A stretch of 64,000 nucleotides of DNA from Pedobacter sp. Leaf250 (GTDB taxonomy: Bacteria; Bacteroidota; Bacteroidia; Sphingobacteriales; Sphingobacteriaceae). The stretch lies in NCBI RefSeq assembly GCF_920984735.1, contig NZ_CAKLBU010000005.1:62001-126000 (forward strand), read 5' to 3'. Below the pieces are notes generated by a model. The model saw only the letters and a program-made list of their open reading frames with translations, was not told where the DNA came from and ran no database searches. Of this stretch, positions 1-8,333 are shown piece after piece. The position numbers were made by a program, and so were the translations under genes. Position 1 is the stretch's first letter. Every line of letters begins with the position of its first letter.

Positions 1-3000
1 TTCGTAGAGGTCAGGTTGATTCAATAAATCAATAGGGGCGGCATTTACTTCATACAGTGCAGTAAGATTTGCATTGGCCGATGTAGGCTCGCCAGTCCAG
101 ATGATGGTACTTCCTTTTACCAGCTTAAATTCTTTTTTAACAACAGCTAGCGTTAAATTGTACGATCCATCAACAATTTCGTACCTACCAGTCATGCTAA
201 TTTTACCACTTGGGTCCATGGTTACATTTAAGTCAGCGTCGCCTCTAACATTTAAGTTATCGCCACTTGATGGGTCTACCACTACGTTCAGTTCTGCTTC
301 CGGATCTATTTTTACAGCTGCAACTAAATTTAAACCTTTAATGGGTGCTTTGCTAATGCTATCCACTTTCAATGCTTTTTGCCCGTTAAAAGGTGGTGCA
401 TCTGCATCAATAAATTGAACAATTCCATCCTGATCAATTATCGATGGATCATTTGAAGGCAATGCGAAAAAGAATTTTGTGCCTTTATTTACCGTGATGT
501 TCATATTAACATCGGGCTGGTTTAAATCTCCACGAACTTTAATATCGCTTGTTAAGAAAACCGTACCGTAAATCATATCGTTATCAGCAGCTGTAGAATT
601 AATCGCTCTAAAATTGTTCATTTTGATATCCAATCCGAAGCGATAATTTTTATAATCGGTTGTTAAAACCTTCCCATTGATTGTGGCTTTTTGATTCAGT
701 GAATCAATCAACGTAAAATTGTTGAAAGCTATTCCCTCATTAGTAAACGATATTTTTTCGTTCGGCATTCGGAAATAAGAATTTACATAAGCCACATTTA
801 TTCCAGCATTATTGAAGGTTAAATCGCCCAATATTTTTGGGGCAGTTAAAGCACCTTTAACCGTTAAGGCGCCTGTTAAGGTTCCTGTTCCATTTTTCAA
901 TTGACCTTGAGATAAACTTTCGATATTTTTCATCTCAATTTTATCGATATTAACCGTTAAATCGAGGGCGCTTTGAGGTGCTGTGTAATAAAAACCATTT
1001 ACCCTTAAATCATGAACGCCAGTAAGCGCAACATTAACTTCAAAAGCGTTTTGAGTGTTGTTATTAACAGCCACTCGCAAAGTACCGAGTTGATCTTTTT
1101 GATAGCGAAGCTGATCAATGGTTAAGTTAGCCTCAAACTTCGGGGTTGATGCCAAATCTTTCACGTTAGCCGTACCATTTAAGCGGCCTCCAACCAATGT
1201 AGTATCAGTTTCAGCAAATTTGGTTAATGTTTCCAATTGGAAATCCTTAAACTCAACATTTAATGGTGCGTTGGGTTGTGTTGGGTTGCTATTGATTGAT
1301 AACGACTGGCCGTTATTACTAATGGCGAATTGATTAACCAATATACCCGATTGACCAAACTGAATATAATTATCTTGTGCAACCACCCATTTCTGGTAAT
1401 CAAGGAATAGTTTTTGAGGATCTAAACTAAATTTAAAATCTTTATTAATCGATTGAAAAGTTCCCCCAATTACGTATTTATCTTTACGTTGCCTATCGCG
1501 TAAAAACACATTTAAACCCAAAGCATTATTTGCAGCTTCGCCACTTACCTCCGTATTAAATAAAGCAATTGATGGACTCTGCAAACTTTTAACCGTTAAA
1601 GCATAATCTATTTTATTGTTGTCGTTATTAATATTGATAACGGTTGTGTCAATCTTAAAATCGCCATAAACCACCTGTGGGAAATTTCCTTTAATCTGCA
1701 AGCTATCTTTTTGCGTATCAATTAATCCGTAAAACTGCGATGGTTTAAAAACGGTTAATTCTGGAACAAACTGCTTCAATAATTTTGAATCATAGATTTG
1801 AACTGCAAACCGCATTCTCTGATCAGGGATTTTGGTTACCGTACCAAAGGCATAGTATTTATTTATTTCGTTAATAAATGCGCTTCCAATTTTAGTTAAC
1901 TGATATTTTCCATCAATTTTTGCTGATAAGATTTCAGATTTAAGTGTAAGTTCATTTTCCGATTCAGTGGTTTTTGCTTTAATCGAAATGGTATCAACAT
2001 TAATTCTTTGTACATCCTTTACCAATTGCAACCCTGTAATATCAACTGTTCCATTTAAATAATCGGCATCAGCTGTAGCCAGATCAACTTTTACCAAACC
2101 TGCTGCACTTAAAACAGTCGGACTAAAATTCAAAGCCTGAAGATTTAATTGTTTTAGGTTTAAATCTGCTTTTACTGCCGGATATTTTCCTGCTAAACTG
2201 GCTTTAGCATCAAGTACAAAGTTTGCATTACTATCTGGCATGCTACCTTTTATGGCTACATTTTGATTGGCGTAGGTGCCAGAAAGATTTAAATTACGGT
2301 AGGTGTATTTGTTATAATATGCACTTAAAACACGTGCATTGAATTTTGCATTGATCTTTTTTGGATCTAAACCTGTTCCAGCAACATTAGCTTTTACAGA
2401 AACCCTACCTAATTTGGGTTGCATTTTTAATAATCTGCCAACATTAAAATTGTTTAATGAAACATCGGCTTTATAACTTTCTCTCCCTTTTGGGCCTTTC
2501 ATGGCTGCGGTTAAAATGGCACCACCCAAATCCGTTTGGATATTCATATTGGTGTTAAAATCCGTCATTGAACCTGTAAATTTACCTTTGGCATTGATCA
2601 CATTTGGCAGCTCAATGCTTGGAGGTAGCGATTTGCGTGGTACGGCAACCAAAATATCACTCTTTGTTATGTAAAGTTTTTTGATATTTAAGTCAAGAAA
2701 AGTTTTATTGATATCTGGCAACCCTTTAGCCGTTCCGCTAATATCGATTTGAGTGTTTTTTAAACCAGTAATCTGCAAACGTGGGATGTTCAGGTTATTT
2801 AAATATCCATTAACATCAGCGTTTATCTTAATTTTTTCATTTCGGTAATTTGCCGGAATGGCATCGCTGAAATAACCAGCATCCTTTAAACCAATAGTTG
2901 TGTTTTTTAAGCTTAAAGCCAATTTCACTCTTTCCGGATGTTTAGTTAAATCATCCATCGAAGTAAAGTTTAATTCCGTTGCGTTTTCGATGGTGGTATT

Positions 3001-4257
3001 TGGCGTTTTTAAAACGAAGTTGCTTAATTTGATTTGCTTGTCGTTGTAAACCGCATTTCCTTTTAATTCATTTAATGCGAAGCCACTTTTCTCTTTTAAC
3101 GATCCATTTTTAACATTTGCCTTTATGCCATCGGCACTGTAGCTCACATCGCCAGCACCAAAATTTAAACCAGTAATTTTTAAATGATTAAAATCCATCC
3201 CCTTTGGGGCAGCTTTTGCACCCAAATTATCAAACTGGATATTATTATCTGCTAAACTGATGTTCCTGATGGTTAAGCCCAAAGGCGATTTTTCTGGAAC
3301 AACAGTATCTTTTACCTTTTTTAGGTTGTTTGAAGGTGCTGGTTTAAAAGCGAAAAGGATATTCGATTTATTCAATTTGGCGTCATCAACTGAATATTTG
3401 CTGTTTGTTAAATCCACTTTTAAATTAACCAAACCCAATTCATTAACATCGGCTACCGCTTTGGTAGTAGATATCTGATCATCGTAATTGACTTTTACAT
3501 TATTAAAAGCAAAATTTTCAACTTCAATCAATGGTAGTTTCCCAGCTTCTTTTTGGCTACTATCTACACTATTGGTAATGTGTTGCACCAACTCTACCAA
3601 AGGTTTTTGCTGGAGATATTTTAATGATGTGTTATTTAGGCTAAGATCACGAATTACGTAGTGTTGTCCAGCTAAATCGAAAGTTTTAAGCTTTGCTTTA
3701 AACGCACCCAAATAAATCTTTGCATCATTACCGGCAACATCATCGCGGTAGTTTATGCCAATATCTTCAAAAGAAACTTTATCTACAGAAAATTTCATTG
3801 TTGAAGTTGTATCCTTATCAACTTTTTCTTTAGGTTTTTTCTGGTCGCTCATAAAAGCATCCACCAAAAAAGAAAAATTAAAAGTAGTATCGGGTGCAAT
3901 TCTTTTTACGTTAGCACGTATATTTTTTAGTTCAACATTATTAATCTCAACAGTATTATCCAACAATTTAAATAAGCTGATATCTACAGCCAATTTTTCG
4001 GCATATAACAATGTATCACCTTTTAAATCTTCTATATAAAACTTATTCAAAACCACATCTTTTGGCAAGGCGATTTTAATACTTTCTAAACTAACTTCAG
4101 TCTTTGTTTTGGTTTTGAGGTAGTTAATCGCTTTTCCCTTTACAAAGTTTTGAACGGCTGGGATATTTAACGATAGGGCAATACCCACAATTAAAATAAT
4201 GATGGAGGCAATTACCCAAAGAAGAATTTTTAAACTTTTACGTACGTATTTATTCAA
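1..4257 (-). CDS. tamB: AsmA/TamB-like translocation and assembly protein, C-terminus missing
   Basis: An open frame runs from a TTG start at 4257 off the left edge of the window (about 1419 codons visible, no stop). The product starts MNKYVRKSLKILLWVIAS, a short basic stretch followed by one membrane segment (about residues 9-28). After that comes a very long periplasmic part built of repeating beta-strand units such as LNIKKLYI, LSLKNTTI and VNINKIEM, the pattern of AsmA/TamB proteins. These span the periplasm as a hydrophobic groove and are linked to outer-membrane protein assembly or phospholipid transport. The visible end (GDADLNVTMDPSGKISMTGR, then VDGSYNLTLAVVKKEFKLVKG) looks like the start of the conserved C-terminal DUF490 region. 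I saw no in-frame stop. No ATG gives the membrane segment, so TTG is my choice. It is divergent from cdd. Confidence 0.85.
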   Translation of the reverse strand, partial: MNKYVRKSLKILLWVIASIIILIVGIALSLNIPAVQNFVKGKAINYLKTKTKTEVSLESIKIALPKDVVLNKFYIEDLKGDTLLYAEKLAVDISLFKLLDNTVEINNVELKNIRANVKRIAPDTTFNFSFLVDAFMSDQKKPKEKVDKDTTSTMKFSVDKVSFEDIGINYRDDVAGNDAKIYLGAFKAKLKTFDLAGQHYVIRDLSLNNTSLKYLQQKPLVELVQHITNSVDSSQKEAGKLPLIEVENFAFNNVKVNYDDQISTTKAVADVNELGLVNLKVDLTNSKYSVDDAKLNKSNILFAFKPAPSNNLKKVKDTVVPEKSPLGLTIRNISLADNNIQFDNLGAKAAPKGMDFNHLKITGLNFGAGDVSYSADGIKANVKNGSLKEKSGFALNELKGNAVYNDKQIKLSNFVLKTPNTTIENATELNFTSMDDLTKHPERVKLALSLKNTTIGLKDAGYFSDAIPANYRNEKIKINADVNGYLNNLNIPRLQITGLKNTQIDISGTAKGLPDINKTFLDLNIKKLYITKSDILVAVPRKSLPPSIELPNVINAKGKFTGSMTDFNTNMNIQTDLGGAILTAAMKGPKGRESYKADVSLNNFNVGRLLKMQPKLGRVSVKANVAGTGLDPKKINAKFNARVLSAYYNKYTYRNLNLSGTYANQNVAIKGSMPDSNANFVLDAKASLAGKYPAVKADLNLKQLNLQALNFSPTVLSAAGLVKVDLATADADYLNGTVDITGLQLVKDVQRINVDTISIKAKTTESENELTLKSEILSAKIDGKYQLTKIGSAFINEINKYYAFGTVTKIPDQRMRFAVQIYDSKLLKQFVPELTVFKPSQFYGLIDTQKDSLQIKGNFPQVVYGDFKIDTTVININNDNNKIDYALTVKSLQSPSIALFNTEVSGEAANNALGLNVFLRDRQRKDKYVIGGTFQSINKDFKFSLDPQKLFLDYQKWVVAQDNYIQFGQSGILVNQFAISNNGQSLSINSNPTQPNAPLNVEFKDFQLETLTKFAETDTTLVGGRLNGTANVKDLASTPKFEANLTIDQLRYQKDQLGTLRVAVNNNTQNAFEVNVALTGVHDLRVNGFYYTAPQSALDLTVNIDKIEMKNIESLSQGQLKNGTGTLTGALTVKGALTAPKILGDLTFNNAGINVAYVNSYFRMPNEKISFTNEGIAFNNFTLIDSLNQKATINGKVLTTDYKNYRFGLDIKMNNFRAINSTAADNDMIYGTVFLTSDIKVRGDLNQPDVNMNITVNKGTKFFFALPSNDPSIIDQDGIVQFIDADAPPFNGQKALKVDSISKAPIKGLNLVAAVKIDPEAELNVVVDPSSGDNLNVRGDADLNVTMDPSGKISMTGRYEIVDGSYNLTLAVVKKEFKLVKGSTIIWTGEPTSANANLTALYEVNAAPIDLLNQPDLYE

Positions 4258-4351
4258 AGCGATTATGTTTGGTGGTTGTCAAATACTAAAAGCGTGCCAT
4301 TAAAATTAATTTTAAGGCAGATTTTATATTTAATACAAAAAATAAACTAAA

Positions 4352-4381
4352 TTGTTCGCCCGCTATAAAAATTTAACATTG
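4352..4381 (+). promoter_or_regulatory. Possible Bacteroidota-type promoter of cdd
   Basis: A TTG at 4352-4354 lies 19 nt before TAACATTG (4374-4381), one mismatch from the Bacteroidota -7 box TAnnTTTG. Transcription would start near 4388, giving a short leader before the ATG at 4404. Motif match only. Confidence 0.35.
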
Positions 4382-4403
4382 GCGGTTTGTTAAAGCAATA
4401 AAA

Positions 4404-4898
4404 ATGAAATTATTAAACTTAAATATAACCTTCGAGCAATACACTGGCGTTGAAGAATTAAGTGGGCAAGACTTAGCACTTTGCCAAAATGCCGAAACTG
4501 CTTTGGCAAGTTCCTATTCTCCTTATTCTAAATTTAGGGTAGGTACAGCCATTCGCTTAGCTTCAGGCGAAATCATATTGGGCAGCAACCAAGAAAATTT
4601 AGCCTATCCATCTGGTTTGTGTGCCGAACGCGTTGCGCTCTTTTCAATTGGTTCTGCATATCCAAACGCGGTTATCGAAAGTATGGCCATTACAGCACAA
4701 ACCGATGCTTTTGAAATTTTGAAACCCGTAACTTCTTGCGGAGGTTGTTTACAGGTAATGGCCGAGTTTGAGCGCAAGCAAGGCAGCCCAATCGAAGTTA
4801 TTTTTTATTGTTTAAATGGAGAAGTTTTGAAAGTACCAAGCGTACAAAGTTTACTGCCGTTTTCTTTTGTTGAAGATCGATTGGCTGCCAAAGCTTAA
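4404..4898 (+). CDS. cdd: Cytidine deaminase
   Basis: This 164-residue protein hydrolytically deaminates cytidine and deoxycytidine to uridine and deoxyuridine in pyrimidine salvage. It has the zinc site of the homotetrameric class: C73-A-E75 in PSGLCAERVA, where E75 is the proton shuttle, and C112-G-G-C115 in TSCGGCLQ, completing the three-cysteine ligand set. Usually the second motif reads PCGxCRQ; here Ser replaces the Pro. FRVGTAI and NQENLAYP are family substrate-pocket motifs. It carries an N-terminal extension of roughly 20 residues compared with the shortest family members. It stands alone, divergent from the TamB-like gene, with a plausible promoter just upstream. Confidence 0.93.
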   Translation: MKLLNLNITFEQYTGVEELSGQDLALCQNAETALASSYSPYSKFRVGTAIRLASGEIILGSNQENLAYPSGLCAERVALFSIGSAYPNAVIESMAITAQTDAFEILKPVTSCGGCLQVMAEFERKQGSPIEVIFYCLNGEVLKVPSVQSLLPFSFVEDRLAAKA

Positions 4899-4912
4899 TT
4901 TTTTATTTGAAA

Positions 4913-5030
4913 ATGTACGGTTTGCAGCTCTTCGGCAATTTCAGCCCTGCTATCGCTGCAAGTCCTCGCTGTCATAAAAGCAGAAAATGCTTTTCTTCGC
5001 TGCGGGCTTTCCGCTTTATCAGGTTTAGGT
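4913..5030 (+). repeat. Degenerate intergenic repeat (CTTCGGnnATTT..GCCCTGCT family)
   Basis: The segment gctcttcggcaatttcagcc, followed by cctgctatcgctgca, resembles segments at about 44445-44480 and 53875-53915. All three begin with a CTTCGG-like or ATCGG-like word, continue with agcccYgctnt and gttgcaa or gctgcaa, and end with a word close to aaaagtattttcact. A short reading frame over it has no recognisable product and I treat it as noise. Confidence 0.5.
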
Positions 5031-5144
5031 ACTTAATACAGAAATTTTTGGGAAGATTGAAAATGCTTACGTCACCATATTACATAGTCTTGATTAAAAA
5101 AGCTAAATATTAATATAAAGTTCATTTAAAATCCTTAACCGTGA

Positions 5145-8100
5145 TTATTTTAAAGTAACATCCAAATAAACTGAATGGCGACCGTAAGAATCGTAAAAGG
5201 GTTTAAAAGTAACACCATCAATTGTAAATAACAATTCTTTAGGATCACCATTAATTGATCTGCTAATATCACCTGCATTAAGTGTAATTTTACGCCATTC
5301 CTTTCGGGCTTCAGGTTCTTGAGCGGCAAGAAGTATTGGTCCATAAAATAAGCTAGCAATATTTTGCTGGTCCATTACTGGATCCAAATGAAAAGTAAAA
5401 GGCATTTTTATTTCAATCACATCGCGGTTTTTCCATAAGCGATTTAGTTTAAGGTAAGTACCCGGTATTGCATCCAAGTTTTGCGATTTGCCATTTATCT
5501 TTATATAAAAACCATTAGTTGCCCAGCTTGGCACACGTAGGTTAACATCAAATTTGCCATTTCCATTAATGCTGAGCTTGGTTTCATCACTTTTGGGAAA
5601 ATCTGTGGTTTGCTTTATGGTTATATTTTTTTCATTCCAGTTTAGTATTGATGGAATATATAGATTTACATAAAGTCCATCATTATTATTGGTTTTAAAG
5701 TAAATCGAATTTTGCAATTTGGTGCTGCTTTCTATAGCCGTACCGTTACAGCACGTAAAACCCGTCATATCTGCATTTTCAAATTGTTTTACTGCGCCAG
5801 GGTTTAAAGGAACATGATAAGTATTAGCAGGTGAATTTTCTGCCACCGATGCCAATATGTGATTGTACAATCCACGCTCATAGTAATCCATCAGTTCTCC
5901 ACGTTGATCGAAAAGAAAAAGATCACCAGTTAATTTAAGCATATTATAAGTGGCACATGTTTCATTTTGGCCTTCGGGAGAAAACCCGTTTGCGTAAAGT
6001 GATGCGGGTTGGGCAATAAAGCATTCTGCATTTGCAGGGTTGCGAGCGCCTGCCACTCCGCCAATGCTGTAACTATAATCGTCGATCATTTTATGCCAGA
6101 AATTATCGGCAATTTTATAATATTCGGGAATTTGAGATACCTGATACATTTCAATGCTGCCTACAATTTGAGGGATATGCTGGTTGGCATGCAAGCCACG
6201 GAATATATCAACATTTTTAGCAAGCCCGCTGTTATGAGCCGTATCACCATAAAAAACTTTAATATTATCAAACAGTTTAGCAGTTTTTAAGAAGTTAGGG
6301 TTTTTAGTAATTCCATACAATCGAGCCATCGATTCATTCATTCCTCCGTATTCACCGGCAATGTAGGTGTTCCACATTTTAATCAGCGTTTCTTGGGGCA
6401 AACTATTTAAACGATGATAAACCCAATCGCCCATATTTGTTGCTACCATTAGCGCTTTTTTATTTCCGGTGGCCTCATAAACGTCGATCAAGCCCGCTAA
6501 AATTTTATGTAAAGTGTAATATGGTGCCCAAATTTGATTTTTTTGTCCGCCATATTTAGCGCCGCTCTCCAACATAATAAATTGATCTGGTGGATAGGCG
6601 CTTATAAATCCCTCACCCCAATTCCAGTAATCGGTTCTTATGCCCTCTGTACTTAAATCAGAATCGAAAGCTTTTTTTCCTGGGCCCATTGGTACGGCTT
6701 TAGGATTGGATTGATGAACCTTGCTGCCCTTTGCTGGTTTTCCTGATAATTGCGAGAGATCATAAAGCGTGTTTACCATGTAAGTAATTTTGCGCTCAAA
6801 ATTAGCCTGGAGTGGTTTGTTATAACTTGTGCTTTTATAAGCTTGCGCAATTGCCGAGAGATAATGACCAGTTGCATGCCCCCGCAGTTTGGTGTCTTCA
6901 GTATCCCAGCCGCCCAATGATTTTGCGCCTTCAGGTTGCTTTTGTCCGTAGGCATGGCGAAACATATATAGGAAAGAATTCGGATCAGTTTGCGCCAAAA
7001 CATTTAAAAATTTATCTCGATTTTCGATAAACTTCGTTTTGCGTCCGTTCTCATCATTGGTTAGTATAACTTGATTTAACGGGAAAGATTTCAGTTTCAA
7101 CTGCGGTCTGATTTCGCTGGCCGATTCTATCACAGTTACCTTAACTTTTGGTTTGAAATTCGTTCCCGGAATATTTCCAGTTATGGTGTAAGTGCCAGGT
7201 TTTGAAACAGCAATAATATCAGTTGGCGAAGGCCATAACACCCTCACATCAGGGCCTGTGATTCCACTTTTATAATAACCTTTTACATGGCCAGGCAATC
7301 GTGGTAGGTTACCAACAGTTGTATTGATCGAAATATCTTCAACACTGATTAGGTATTGATTGTATAGCTGTGGCGTAACTGAAGAAAAATGTGGTAAATC
7401 CTCCGCGGGTTTTGCCGTCGTATTAACCTGATTATTACTTAAATTTCCTGAGATTGCAGCAACCTGTTTTTCATTTAGGGCAATGCGGTAAATACGAAAA
7501 TCGTGAATGTTTGCCTTTAAATTGGGATTCCCTTTTGATATTGATTTTCCAATAAAAAATTTTTTCTCGTCAGGTTTACCGCTCACGATCTGTGTTAAAG
7601 CTTCTGGTGAATATTTTCCCCGTGCAACAGGCCTTCCATGAATAAATGTGGTAATAGATTTTGAAGAAACATCAACAACTATTGCCAAATGGATCCATTT
7701 GTTCGTTTCTACAGGTTTGGAAGTTGCACCAGATTCTTCATTTAATTTGGAAGTCATCATCACTTGAAAACCAGGTTTTAATAAGGTTCCGAACGGTGCT
7801 GCAAACAAATGATTTGTTTCATTTGTCCCTAGGTCGAAATAATGCTGACCAGCCTTATCGGATTTAAGGTATATCCAACTTGTAAAACTAAACGACTCTA
7901 AATTTGCTACAGCCTGTATCGGAATTGTGATGAAAGAAAGATCATCACCAGATAATGAAAGTACTTTACCAAATCGATCATCGTTAGCAAATGTAACTTG
8001 GTTTCCATTGGCATTAAAGTGGTTTCGCGACCAATCTTTTGTATCTCCACTAAATAAATACCTTGCACTTAATGCGGTTTCGCCAATGCCATCTAATATC

Positions 8101-8189
8101 TGATCGCCGCTTTGTGCTTTAACCGGGTTAAATGTTGCTAAAGAACAGGCAATAATTAAAATGCAAACAAGAATTTTAGATATCTTCAT
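5145..8189 (-). CDS. Secreted glycoside hydrolase family 127 protein with LamG-like domain
   Basis: The protein has 1014 residues. A signal peptide (1-25, ending VKAQ) is followed by a concanavalin-like LamG domain (about 40-240), an Ig-like segment (about 280-355) and a GH127 catalytic region (about 365-900). Family hallmarks are visible: AECFIAQP with E722 as the likely acid/base, NETCATYNMLKL (E743, C745), and FTCCNGT (C813, C814). In characterised GH127 beta-L-arabinofuranosidases the matching Glu and three Cys bind zinc, and one Cys of the CC pair is the nucleophile. The likely substrate is an arabinose-containing plant glycan or glycoprotein, though GH127/146-type enzymes vary. The N-terminal LamG domain suggests carbohydrate binding at the cell surface. 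No SusC/SusD pair lies nearby. It is divergent from the next large secreted protein. Confidence 0.85.
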   Translation of the reverse strand: MKISKILVCILIIACSLATFNPVKAQSGDQILDGIGETALSARYLFSGDTKDWSRNHFNANGNQVTFANDDRFGKVLSLSGDDLSFITIPIQAVANLESFSFTSWIYLKSDKAGQHYFDLGTNETNHLFAAPFGTLLKPGFQVMMTSKLNEESGATSKPVETNKWIHLAIVVDVSSKSITTFIHGRPVARGKYSPEALTQIVSGKPDEKKFFIGKSISKGNPNLKANIHDFRIYRIALNEKQVAAISGNLSNNQVNTTAKPAEDLPHFSSVTPQLYNQYLISVEDISINTTVGNLPRLPGHVKGYYKSGITGPDVRVLWPSPTDIIAVSKPGTYTITGNIPGTNFKPKVKVTVIESASEIRPQLKLKSFPLNQVILTNDENGRKTKFIENRDKFLNVLAQTDPNSFLYMFRHAYGQKQPEGAKSLGGWDTEDTKLRGHATGHYLSAIAQAYKSTSYNKPLQANFERKITYMVNTLYDLSQLSGKPAKGSKVHQSNPKAVPMGPGKKAFDSDLSTEGIRTDYWNWGEGFISAYPPDQFIMLESGAKYGGQKNQIWAPYYTLHKILAGLIDVYEATGNKKALMVATNMGDWVYHRLNSLPQETLIKMWNTYIAGEYGGMNESMARLYGITKNPNFLKTAKLFDNIKVFYGDTAHNSGLAKNVDIFRGLHANQHIPQIVGSIEMYQVSQIPEYYKIADNFWHKMIDDYSYSIGGVAGARNPANAECFIAQPASLYANGFSPEGQNETCATYNMLKLTGDLFLFDQRGELMDYYERGLYNHILASVAENSPANTYHVPLNPGAVKQFENADMTGFTCCNGTAIESSTKLQNSIYFKTNNNDGLYVNLYIPSILNWNEKNITIKQTTDFPKSDETKLSINGNGKFDVNLRVPSWATNGFYIKINGKSQNLDAIPGTYLKLNRLWKNRDVIEIKMPFTFHLDPVMDQQNIASLFYGPILLAAQEPEARKEWRKITLNAGDISRSINGDPKELLFTIDGVTFKPFYDSYGRHSVYLDVTLK

Positions 8190-8333
8190 AACAACAGGAG
8201 ATTGACATTATTTATAGCTGGAAAATTCGGGATAAAAATTTACAACCTGAATTTTATTCCATTCTTTTTCGTTTTAATAGTGAAGTTTTTTGCTGAAGTT
8301 TGATCATTGTTTATCTCAACTTCGTCTAATCCC

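Noticed and set aside
4907..5113. 68-residue plus-strand reading frame after cdd
   Set aside because: It lies over a degenerate intergenic repeat and has no recognisable protein character.
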